From Rhodoferax lacus (GTDB taxonomy: Bacteria > Pseudomonadota > Gammaproteobacteria > Burkholderiales > Burkholderiaceae_C): 64,000 nucleotides of DNA. Of the stretch, positions 57,766 through 64,000 are shown piece after piece. The stretch covers positions 434,001 to 498,000 of the forward strand of contig NZ_QFZK01000001.1 of NCBI RefSeq assembly GCF_003415675.1, given 5' to 3'. Position numbers and translations under genes: made by a program. Numbering within the stretch: the first letter of the stretch is position 1; the number at the start of each line of letters is the position of its first letter. Below the pieces are notes generated by a model. The model did no database searches. It was given only the letters and a program-made list of their open reading frames with translations, and was not told where the DNA came from.

Positions 57766-59877
57766 TCAGAACTGGTAGTTCATGGACAGGTACACAGAAC
57801 GCGGGTCAGCCGGGTAGTAGTAATAGGTGCTCGCACCCCCTCCCCCCGGCAAGGAAACAAAACCGTAACCACCATATGGCGCGTAAGTTTCACCCGTCAC
57901 ATTCTTCACCGTCAGCTTGGTTTCGAGCTTGCCGTAGCTGCGTGACCAGAATAGATCCGCCGTTGTATAGGCCGGCATTTGCGCCAATGAGGGAAGGGTT
58001 GCCGGCGAGGCATCATAGTTTTGCTTGGACACGTGCGTCACTTGCACTCCCGCCTTGGACTTGTCCGCCAGGTCCTGAATCCAGCCCAGGTTGTATATGG
58101 CGGTGGGAACCATGCCCAACATCTGGCCTGAATACTTGCCTGTTGCATACTGCGCGCGCTGCAAGCGGGCCCCCAAACTCACATGACTCTTGTCCAGAAC
58201 ATGCATGGTCCAGTTGAGAGACAAACTGGCCCTGTCGATAGAGTCGGCAAGGTTGCCGTTCTGGAATGTGGCGGGGTCATAGCGAATTTCGTCCTGAGTG
58301 ACCGATTGGGCGAGCACCGCACTGAACTGCTGGCGTGCATCTTTGAAGTCATAACCAAGCTCGTAGGCTTCGGTGATCTGGGGCCGCAACTCGCCAGAGA
58401 AGACGCGATTGCCATTGGCATCGTAGCCCCAATATTCATCGGTATTGGCAAAGCGGTAAGACTGGCTCACACGCAAGTAGGTGCGGCTTGCCTCGTTCAG
58501 CTTGATATTGAGTCCCGCCTCATGTGCATTGGCGGCCATGGTGCCGGAACCGGCTTGTGGGAATCCGACAGTGGCATTCAGGTCGGCGCTGTCAAAGCCC
58601 TGCAATTGACGGCGCACACCCACGGTCAACTCAACTTCTTCATTCAGAGGCATACGGCCAATTGCATACGCCGAATGATTCAGCAACTGGACCGATTGCT
58701 GGTTGCTCAGCAGGTTGCCCTGAAATAGAAAGGGCCCCTGGTTTGCCAGAATAAATTGCTGCGCCAGGGTGCCGTAGGAGCTGACGCCCTCCTGCTTGGA
58801 CTGCGAAAAATCATAACCGTAGACCAGCGATGCCCCGTTGGAAAATTCACTGCGGAATTTGGGCGAAAAGCTCAGATCGGTTCCCTTGAGTTCGATTTTG
58901 TCAACGCCGGGGTAAAAGCCAGCCAAAGAGTCCGCCGTGTCGTAGTACGGTCGCACAAATGTGCTGGTCTTGTTACCTATAAACACGTCAAGGTCCAGGG
59001 ACGTCTTGTCGGACAGGTTTGCCAGCCCGCCAAACCGCAGCCCCTGACCTTCAACTTTGTTCTCGGAACCTGCGCTGTTGAATTTGGCAGCGCGCAAGTC
59101 GCCATTGCCCACCTGGCCCAGTACGCCACCGGGGAAGCCGTTGGTACTTTGCGAGAAGATCACTTCACCATAGACGGCGCCGGCCGCACCCAGGTTCTTT
59201 GCAATTTTTGCGGAAACATTGTTTGCATCGATGCGTGAGTTCTCCCTCCAACCGTCGGAGTGATCGGCCCCCGCTTGCACGTTCAGGGTCAGGTCATCGA
59301 TGACACGGGCGAGGTTCAGGCTCAATTGAGCCGTGCCAAAAGAACCCAACTGCACGCCAGCAGCAGTGCGATCCGCCCGCTTGCCATCGGTGCTGATGTA
59401 GATCACGCCACCCGAGGCACCGGCACCAAATTGGACGCCAGCTCCACCCGAGGCAATCTCAATGCGCTCAATGCTTGAGAGCGGGATGACGGACCAGTCG
59501 ATCTCGGCGGAGTCAATTGGATTCAAGCGCCGCCCGTCAACCACGACCAAGGTGTTCTGAGTTGCGGTAACGCCAAAACCGCCCAAGTCTATTGCGGAAT
59601 TGAAGCCCAGCTGTCCGCCGACAATGCTGCGGATATTGACGCTGCCCAGAACACGCAGCACATCAGGCACGGACATCGCTGCCGAGTTCTGGATGTCCGC
59701 TTTGGTAATCACCTGCACAGCCACAGGCACGTCGAGTTGGGATTCCAGGAATCGCGAGCCCACCACCACCACCTCCCCCAAAGTGCCCTTTGTTTGGGTT
59801 TGCCCATAGGCAGAAAAAACGCCGCACAAAGCCACAGAAAGCACGCTCAGACGCGCACACAAACTTGCTGATTTCAT
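57766..59877 (-). CDS. btuB: TonB-dependent outer-membrane receptor, BtuB-like
   Basis: 703 residues from the ATG at 59877; an upstream in-frame ATG at 59997 lies inside the riboswitch and is rejected. Signal peptide ~1-26 (ends AYGQ). TonB-box-like EVVVVGSR near residue 35, plug domain ~45-150 (VPVAVQVITKADIQNS, VLVSI-like strands, NTLVVVDGRRLNP), then a 22-strand barrel ending YLSMNYQF with a terminal Phe. Riboswitch control and position at the head of the unit indicate cobalamin or another corrinoid as ligand; a Gly-rich stretch is near the end. Confidence 0.9.
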   Translation of the reverse strand: MKSASLCARLSVLSVALCGVFSAYGQTQTKGTLGEVVVVGSRFLESQLDVPVAVQVITKADIQNSAAMSVPDVLRVLGSVNIRSIVGGQLGFNSAIDLGGFGVTATQNTLVVVDGRRLNPIDSAEIDWSVIPLSSIERIEIASGGAGVQFGAGASGGVIYISTDGKRADRTAAGVQLGSFGTAQLSLNLARVIDDLTLNVQAGADHSDGWRENSRIDANNVSAKIAKNLGAAGAVYGEVIFSQSTNGFPGGVLGQVGNGDLRAAKFNSAGSENKVEGQGLRFGGLANLSDKTSLDLDVFIGNKTSTFVRPYYDTADSLAGFYPGVDKIELKGTDLSFSPKFRSEFSNGASLVYGYDFSQSKQEGVSSYGTLAQQFILANQGPFLFQGNLLSNQQSVQLLNHSAYAIGRMPLNEEVELTVGVRRQLQGFDSADLNATVGFPQAGSGTMAANAHEAGLNIKLNEASRTYLRVSQSYRFANTDEYWGYDANGNRVFSGELRPQITEAYELGYDFKDARQQFSAVLAQSVTQDEIRYDPATFQNGNLADSIDRASLSLNWTMHVLDKSHVSLGARLQRAQYATGKYSGQMLGMVPTAIYNLGWIQDLADKSKAGVQVTHVSKQNYDASPATLPSLAQMPAYTTADLFWSRSYGKLETKLTVKNVTGETYAPYGGYGFVSLPGGGGASTYYYYPADPRSVYLSMNYQF

Positions 59878-59963
59878 TTTGAAAAATATCCGACTAAGAA
59901 CCCTCGCCGTCTTCCCCGACAGCGCTTGGGCGTTAAGACCGCACGCACGTGCAGCCACCTTGT

Positions 59964-60166
59964 TGGCCGGTATCCGGGCTGGTGGAGCTACCTTCATCGC
60001 CTTCCCAAACGCATGTTCAAGCGTTCAGTGGCTGTGATGAAAGCGGCATCTTGCGATGCGTCCACTTACCGTTGCGGGGGCAGCGCAGGTTAGGCAAGGC
60101 TTGATAGCCTCTTCCCTCCTGCTTCCCGTTGAACTGCGGCATGTGAACCACACCGCGAGCACCAAC
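59964..60166 (-). promoter_or_regulatory. Cobalamin (AdoCbl) riboswitch
   Basis: Read on the minus strand, the region shows the cobalamin riboswitch elements in order: GGTGCTCGCGGTG..., AACGGGAAGC, GCTGCCCCCGCAACGGTAAG, CCACTG, GGGAAGGCGATGAAGG, and the B12 box AGCCCGGATACCGGCC near 59965-59983. The ~300-bp gap between the receptor gene and the divergent zapB-like gene is mostly this. Together these are unmistakable. It sits ~90 nt upstream of the receptor ATG, and no ribosome site is obvious before that ATG, so translational control is possible. Confidence 0.96.
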
Positions 60167-60239
60167 AGGCCAGATTTTAACCCGTGACACCGGCGTGAAA
60201 CCCTACAATGCGACTTCTATGGTGAACAACGCGACGCCC

Positions 60240-60464
60240 ATGTCGAAACCGTCTCAAGTCGACCAAATTACCGAACGCGTGGAGCGGCTGTTGCTGCGCT
60301 ATGCCGAGGTGCAACGTACCAACGCCCTGCTGGCCCGGCAGGTGGACGTGCTGGCGCAAGAGCGCGACTCGCTCAAATCGCGCCTCAGCGCAGCACGCGC
60401 CCGCGTGGATGCATTGCTGGAGCGTTTACCTGACAACACTGCCACACAGAAGGACGCGCCTTGA
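60240..60464 (+). CDS. Small coiled-coil cell-division-associated protein (TIGR02449/ZapB-like)
   Basis: About 74 residues from ATG 60240 (ATG 60219 is an alternative). Almost wholly coiled coil: ITERVERLLLRYAEVQRTNALLARQVDVLAQERDSLKSRL (in parts) then ARARVDALLERLP. Proteins of this size and type precede zapA in many beta- and gammaproteobacteria. Stop overlaps the zapA TTG start. Likely works with ZapA at the Z-ring, by analogy. Confidence 0.8.
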   Translation: MSKPSQVDQITERVERLLLRYAEVQRTNALLARQVDVLAQERDSLKSRLSAARARVDALLERLPDNTATQKDAP

Positions 60465-60781
60465 ATCAGCTTGAAGTACAGATCATGGGGCAAAGCTATT
60501 TGCTGGGCTGCCCTGAGGGGGGCGAGGACAAATTGCGCGCCGCCGTGCAACGGGTGGACGAAGCCATGTGCAAGATTCGCGACGCGGGCAAAGTGCGCGC
60601 GCGTGACCGCATTGCAGTGCTGGCTGCCCTGAACCTGGCCTTTGATTTGTCCGAGCGGCCACCGGCCGTGGCTGCCACGCTGGCGGACGGCAGCGCAGCA
60701 CCGGAATCCGAGAGCGAAGCCTTGCGCGCCCTGCTCGACCGACTGGACGACGCACTCAGCGAAGACGGCCAACTGCTGTAA
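60461..60781 (+). CDS. zapA: Cell division protein ZapA
   Basis: 106 residues, TTG start at 60461 overlapping the upstream stop (TTGA), which fits the required LEVQIMGQSYLLGCPEGGE opening. Then LRAAVQRVDEAMCKIRD and a helical end with long acidic tail. It bundles FtsZ filaments. zapA next to 6S RNA is a conserved pairing. Confidence 0.92.
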   Translation: MNQLEVQIMGQSYLLGCPEGGEDKLRAAVQRVDEAMCKIRDAGKVRARDRIAVLAALNLAFDLSERPPAVAATLADGSAAPESESEALRALLDRLDDALSEDGQLL

Positions 60782-60872
60782 AGGCAAGGCCCCTTAAATG
60801 GGCCGACGTGTGGGCTGAAATGTGGGCCAATAAATAGGCCGCCTGTCCACGCAAAAGCCGCAATGCTGCGCC

Positions 60873-60878
60873 TACAAT
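60873..60878 (+). promoter_or_regulatory. -10 box of the 6S RNA promoter
   Basis: TACAAT is 7 bp before the expected first base of 6S RNA (about 60885). The -35 side is weak (CAAAAG near 60852). Supports independent transcription. Confidence 0.5.
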
Positions 60879-60884
60879 CAAGGC

Positions 60885-61056
60885 GTCTGCGGTGCCGCCG
60901 GGCTTTATATTTCCTTGTACCAATGCTCTTTGAGCTCGGGCTTGGAACATTGCCCAGCCAGCGTGATCATCTCGCGTTAGATGAACCCAAGGTTGATGCT
61001 GACCTCGCCCACCTGAACCATGGTTCAGGATGCCGGTCCGGTGGCATTCGCAGACA
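60885..61056 (+). ncRNA. ssrS: 6S RNA
   Basis: The ~172-nt region starts with TCTGCGGTGCCGCCGG and ends with CCGGTGGCATTCGCAGA, which pair as the closing stem of 6S RNA. Between them lie GAGCTCGGGCTTGGAACATT and CGCCCACCTGAACC, segments I recognise from betaproteobacterial 6S RNA; the open central bubble would mimic an open promoter and bind sigma70-RNA polymerase. Placement directly after zapA is typical. The 3' ~30 nt are antisense to the end of the HD-GYP gene. Confidence 0.9.
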
Positions 61057-62344
61057 CCTTTTCAGCGGGGACTGGGCCAATCGCAGTTTCCAAGAAGTAG
61101 CACAAGCGTTGACGTGGTTGCAGGTATTCCTGTGCTGCCGTAGACAGGCTCTCCGGCTTGACGCTGCGCCGGATGCCGGCATTTGCAACACCCTCCAGAT
61201 CCAGAATCAGTGCCTCGTGCCGAGGCGTACCGGGCTCATGCACGATGACGCGCGGCTTGAGCGGACGCGCCGCATTCACACCCACCACCATCGCATGGCG
61301 CTCGTCATTGAGCTGTACCAAGGAACCCGGTGGGTAGACGCCCACCATGCGGACAAATGCACTCAGTACATGGGGGTCAAAACGCTTTTTCTGCTGTGAG
61401 AATATCGTCGCCAGGGCTTCATGGGGCGTCATCGCATGGCTGGGCTTGGCCGGGTTGCACAGTCCGTCATAGCGGTTGACCAGGGCCAGGATACGGGCAC
61501 CCATGCCGATGGCATCGAGCTTGAGGTGCTGCGGAAAACCACTGCCATCTGCCAACTCATGGTGTTGGGCCACAGCCTGTATCGCGCCCTGGCTCAAGCC
61601 CATGGCCTGGGCCAGCCGGACACTGTTCTCCACATGGGATTGGTAGGCGTTGCGCTCAACGGTAGAGAACGTATCGTCAGGCCTGCGCAAACGCTCGGGC
61701 AAATCACACTTGCCCACGTCATGCAAAAACGCAGCAAGCCCAAGGTCCTTCAATGCAAGGTCTTGCAACCCCAAAGCCTGACCCAGCAGCAAAGAAATGA
61801 CGGTGACGTTTACCGGATGCAGCGCCACCTTGTCGGCAGCCGAGTCGTTCAAAAGCCTCAGCGCTGAATCACCTTGCTGCTCGATATCCACCACCAGTTG
61901 CTGCACCACTTGCTGTGCGACCCGGGCCGCCTCGATGGGTTGGCTGTGTAGCAGATCCAAGGTATGGTGGTATTGCCTGGCAGTGTCCGTGAAGCGGCGC
62001 TCGCAGTCGGCCAAGCCTTCTTGCTGAAGTGCAACGGCCTGTTGGCGTTGCATGCGTAACTGCTGGACTTTTTGATCCCTGCCCAGGGCATACAGATTGG
62101 TAGCAAGGGATTCCTCCTGCACCTCGGACGGGGAAGCACCGACCGCCTCCGACCACTCGCTCCTGGACGGCACAAAACGAAACCGATCAGCCGCCAGGCC
62201 TTTAAGTACGCGGATTTGCTCGTCGCTGGAAATTTTGAACCGGCCTGAGGCAAAGGGATGGTCAATCCAACCCAGTTCGAGGTCGACAAACAGTCCTATG
62301 CGCAAGTCGCGCGCTGATACGTAAGCAAAACTGTCTTTATTCAT
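61025..62344 (-). CDS. HD-GYP-type phosphodiesterase
   Basis: 439 residues from the ATG at 62344 (an in-frame TTG 9 nt upstream is less likely). An N-terminal DUF3391-like part (~1-130, RDLRIGLFVDLELGW) precedes the HD domain: AAFLHDVGKCDLP (~215) and HHELADGSGFP in place of HHExxDGxGYP. All metal ligands seem kept; the GYP is GFP. It probably degrades cyclic-di-GMP to pGpG or GMP. C-terminal ~100 residues form an extra domain. The last codons lie in the 6S RNA locus on the opposite strand. Confidence 0.9.
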   Translation of the reverse strand: MNKDSFAYVSARDLRIGLFVDLELGWIDHPFASGRFKISSDEQIRVLKGLAADRFRFVPSRSEWSEAVGASPSEVQEESLATNLYALGRDQKVQQLRMQRQQAVALQQEGLADCERRFTDTARQYHHTLDLLHSQPIEAARVAQQVVQQLVVDIEQQGDSALRLLNDSAADKVALHPVNVTVISLLLGQALGLQDLALKDLGLAAFLHDVGKCDLPERLRRPDDTFSTVERNAYQSHVENSVRLAQAMGLSQGAIQAVAQHHELADGSGFPQHLKLDAIGMGARILALVNRYDGLCNPAKPSHAMTPHEALATIFSQQKKRFDPHVLSAFVRMVGVYPPGSLVQLNDERHAMVVGVNAARPLKPRVIVHEPGTPRHEALILDLEGVANAGIRRSVKPESLSTAAQEYLQPRQRLCYFLETAIGPVPAEKVSANATGPAS

Positions 62345-62481
62345 AGAGCCCAAATCCTGTCAGCTTGCTGGTGCCTGATTGTTTTGTGCTCTCCCTGAGG
62401 CCATTATGGCGCTTTAAATAAAACTGTTTGATGAAATATGCTGGCCAGTCCAAGCGAAGCCCGACAGGTGTCGGATTTCAT

Positions 62482-63444
62482 TCACACAGGCAGCGGCTCG
62501 TCTGCAAAGTCCGCAAGGCACTGCACCCGCTGAAGCAGTTCCAGCACCTGCGCCGTGTCCCCAAGCCCGCTGCCCAGGCTTTGCAAGGTGGCCGTTGCGC
62601 ACGCCACTCCCTTGGCAAAGGCCTGCACCGGGCTCTCGTGCTCCGCCAGCGCCCAGACCATGCCGGCCACAAAGCTGTCGCCTGCCCCCACGGCACTGTG
62701 TACCGTGACATGCAGGGGCGGTGCATACCAGCACCCCTGCTTGCAGGCCAGCAGCGCACCCATTTCACCCATGGAGACCACCACAATCTGCGCCCTGCCC
62801 TTGGCCACCAGGTCCTGTGCGGCATCACGCACCTCATAGAGCCGCGTCAAGGGCTTGCCCGTGACATCCCGCAGTTCGTGCAAACTGGGCTTGAGCATGA
62901 AGACGCCCTGCTCCATAGCGGCACGCAGGGGCTCGCCCGAGGTGTCCACCACCAGGGAGCCATGCGCAGCTTGCACCACCTGCGCTACACGGGCAAAAAA
63001 ATCCAGGGGCACGCCAGGCGGCAGACTGCCACTGGCCACAACCAATGATTGCGGTTGGCAGAGCTTGCCAATTTCCTGCAGCGCGCTTTCCCACTCCTGT
63101 GTGGTGATCTCCGGGCCGGGCAGCACAAAGCGGTACTCATGGCCAGTGCTGCGCTCCAGGATGGTGAAACTCTCGCGGGGTGAGCCAGAGATGGCGTGGG
63201 GGTGGCAGGCAACGCCCTCCTGCTGCAGCAAAGACCACATCATGCGGCCGGTGCTGTGCCCGGCGGTATAGAAGGCCAACACGTCCGCACCCAGGCGGTG
63301 CAACTCACGGGCCACATTGACGCCACCGCCGCCTGCGCGCCGGTGCATGGGCTCGCAGCGCAGCTTGCTGGTGTGTCGCACTTCGTCTACCGCGGTAGAG
63401 ACATCGAGTGCCGGATTCATGGTGATGGTGAGTATGTTCGTCAT
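62482..63444 (-). CDS. pfkB: PfkB-family 6-phosphofructokinase / hexose-phosphate kinase
   Basis: 320 residues. PfkB family: NPALDVSTAVDEV near the N-terminus, substrate-binding RRAGGGGVNVARELHRLGA, GEPLRAA, and catalytic Asp in SAVGAGDSFVAGMVWAL. The RAGGGGVN...NPALD form matches E. coli Pfk-2 and 1-phosphofructokinases. Role in sugar-phosphate use; the exact substrate is uncertain. Lies 99 nt downstream of phaB with a terminator between, so it has its own promoter. Confidence 0.88.
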   Translation of the reverse strand: MTNILTITMNPALDVSTAVDEVRHTSKLRCEPMHRRAGGGGVNVARELHRLGADVLAFYTAGHSTGRMMWSLLQQEGVACHPHAISGSPRESFTILERSTGHEYRFVLPGPEITTQEWESALQEIGKLCQPQSLVVASGSLPPGVPLDFFARVAQVVQAAHGSLVVDTSGEPLRAAMEQGVFMLKPSLHELRDVTGKPLTRLYEVRDAAQDLVAKGRAQIVVVSMGEMGALLACKQGCWYAPPLHVTVHSAVGAGDSFVAGMVWALAEHESPVQAFAKGVACATATLQSLGSGLGDTAQVLELLQRVQCLADFADEPLPV

Positions 63445-63470
63445 GGCAAAAAGAGTATCACAGCCCCATG

Positions 63471-63505
63471 AAAAAAACCCTGTCCACGGTCAACGTGAAC
63501 AGGGT
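63471..63505 (-). terminator. Intrinsic terminator of phaB
   Basis: On the minus strand ACCCTGT(T)CAC...GTG(G)ACAGGGT forms a near-perfect 11-bp stem with one mismatch and is followed directly by seven T residues. It is 39 nt after the phaB stop, in correct orientation. Confidence 0.85.
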
Positions 63506-63543
63506 CTTGGCAAGTCCTGAAGCAGCCTGGGCTGCACCGGGAT

Positions 63544-64000
63544 TTAGCCCATGTGCAAGCCGCCGTTGACGGAGAAGTCCGCACCGGTGGAGTAGCTGCC
63601 TTCATTCGATGCCAGCCAGGCAATGATGGAGGCAATTTCACTGGGTTCGCCCAAGCGCTTCACGGGCACGGTGGCCACGATCTTGGCCAGCACATCTTCG
63701 CGAATGGCCTTGACCATGTCGGTACCGATGTAGCCGGGGCTGACGGTGTTCACTGTGACACCCTTGTTGGCCAGCTCTTGCGCCAAAGCCATGGTGAAAC
63801 CGTGCATGCCGGCCTTGGCAGCCGAGTAATTGGTTTGACCAGCCTGGCCCTTGGCGCCGTTGACGGAAGAGATGTTGATGATGCGGCCCCAGCCCTTTTC
63901 AACCATATCGCCCACCACCTGCTTGGTGACGTTGAACATGGAGTTCAGGTTGGTTTCGATCACAGCGTCCCAGTCTTCGCGGGTCATCTTGATGAACATG
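63544..64000 (-). CDS. phaB: Acetoacetyl-CoA reductase, 5' end outside window
   Basis: Partial: the last ~152 residues; the gene continues past base 64000. SDR of the PhaB/FabG class: FIKMTREDWDAVIETNLNSMFNVTK, IINISSVNGAKGQAGQTNYSAAKAG (catalytic Ser and YxxxK; in parts), VNTVSPGYIGTDMV, and the end GADFSVNGGLHMG which is diagnostic for PhaB rather than FabG. It reduces acetoacetyl-CoA to (R)-3-hydroxybutyryl-CoA for PHB synthesis with NADPH. Confidence 0.93.
   Translation of the reverse strand, partial: MFIKMTREDWDAVIETNLNSMFNVTKQVVGDMVEKGWGRIINISSVNGAKGQAGQTNYSAAKAGMHGFTMALAQELANKGVTVNTVSPGYIGTDMVKAIREDVLAKIVATVPVKRLGEPSEIASIIAWLASNEGSYSTGADFSVNGGLHMG

Noticed and set aside
59878-59997. 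N-terminal extension of the TonB receptor to an ATG at 59997
   Set aside because: That ATG is inside the conserved GGGAAGGCGATGAAGG part of the riboswitch and the extension precedes a clear signal peptide at 59877.
60782-60884. GGCC-rich stretch with short GGCCC/GGGCC stems and repeated TGTGGGC after zapA
   Set aside because: Stems are only about 5 bp and there is no T-run; it is the leader region before 6S RNA and could be a weak stop, but support is too thin to list.
62462-62475. CCGACA/TGTCGG hairpin after pfkB as a terminator
   Set aside because: Six-bp stem with a 2-nt loop and no T-run on the minus strand; not a convincing intrinsic terminator.

Overview
The window looks like a chromosomal segment of a betaproteobacterium, most likely of the Comamonadaceae (Rhodoferax/Polaromonas/Acidovorax type). 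Reasons: most genes are GC-rich, the housekeeping run rng-maf-rlmH-rsfS-nadD-hemF-purD-yebC is familiar from that family, a cobalamin riboswitch regulon is present, a 6S RNA follows zapA, and there are PHB-metabolism genes (bdhA at 21.4 kb and phaB at the right edge). This assignment is inference from gene content; no 16S rRNA or tRNA gene was found.

Layout. 1-7379: surface polysaccharide genes (two sugar-transfer-like proteins, an O-antigen ligase-like protein, an acyltransferase with an SGNH domain, a tandem double glycosyltransferase); the first ~5.5 kb is visibly poorer in G+C than the rest. 7399-14993: a tightly packed minus-strand housekeeping run for RNA processing, ribosome modification and silencing, NAD, haem and purine synthesis, with many 1-4 nt start/stop overlaps. 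15050-17844: HerA-like ATPase, uracil phosphoribosyltransferase and a UPF0303 protein. 17908-18183: a nested palindromic non-coding element between convergent genes. 18196-22197: relA (synthetase-type), an alpha/beta hydrolase, and divergent bdhA. 22315-28159: a Ser/Thr kinase-HDOD-GAF protein with two exported proteins, and a divergent OmpR/EnvZ pair with OmpR-like boxes between them. 28131-34244: ispF and ispD separated by a complete branched-chain amino-acid type ABC transporter (LivMHJFG). 34289-42762: mfd, a VapBC-type toxin-antitoxin pair, serB, a DsbA-family oxidoreductase, a PLP aminotransferase, a stand-alone HDOD protein, and nth.

42907-48859: an orphan signalling cluster: a CheB-CheR-PAS fusion, a multi-PAS protein with a LuxR-type DNA-binding end, and a small XRE regulator; no other chemotaxis genes are nearby. 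48881-60166: a minus-strand cobalamin regulon. A cobalamin riboswitch precedes a TonB-dependent receptor, followed by a cytosolic BtuF-like protein, CobU, a periplasmic BtuF, BtuC, BtuD, CobO, CobQ, CobT, CobS and CobC, so outer-membrane uptake, inner-membrane transport and late cofactor assembly lie in one co-oriented unit. 60240-61056: a small coiled-coil protein, zapA and 6S RNA. 61025-64000: an HD-GYP protein whose 3' end is antisense to the 6S RNA, a PfkB-family sugar-phosphate kinase, and the 3' part of phaB with an intrinsic terminator.

The strongest candidates for something not yet described are the nested palindromic element at 17.9 kb, the orphan CheB-CheR/PAS-LuxR/XRE cluster, the kinase-HDOD-GAF protein with its exported partners, and the 6S RNA/HD-GYP antisense overlap. 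No CRISPR array, insertion sequence, prophage, rRNA or tRNA was seen.
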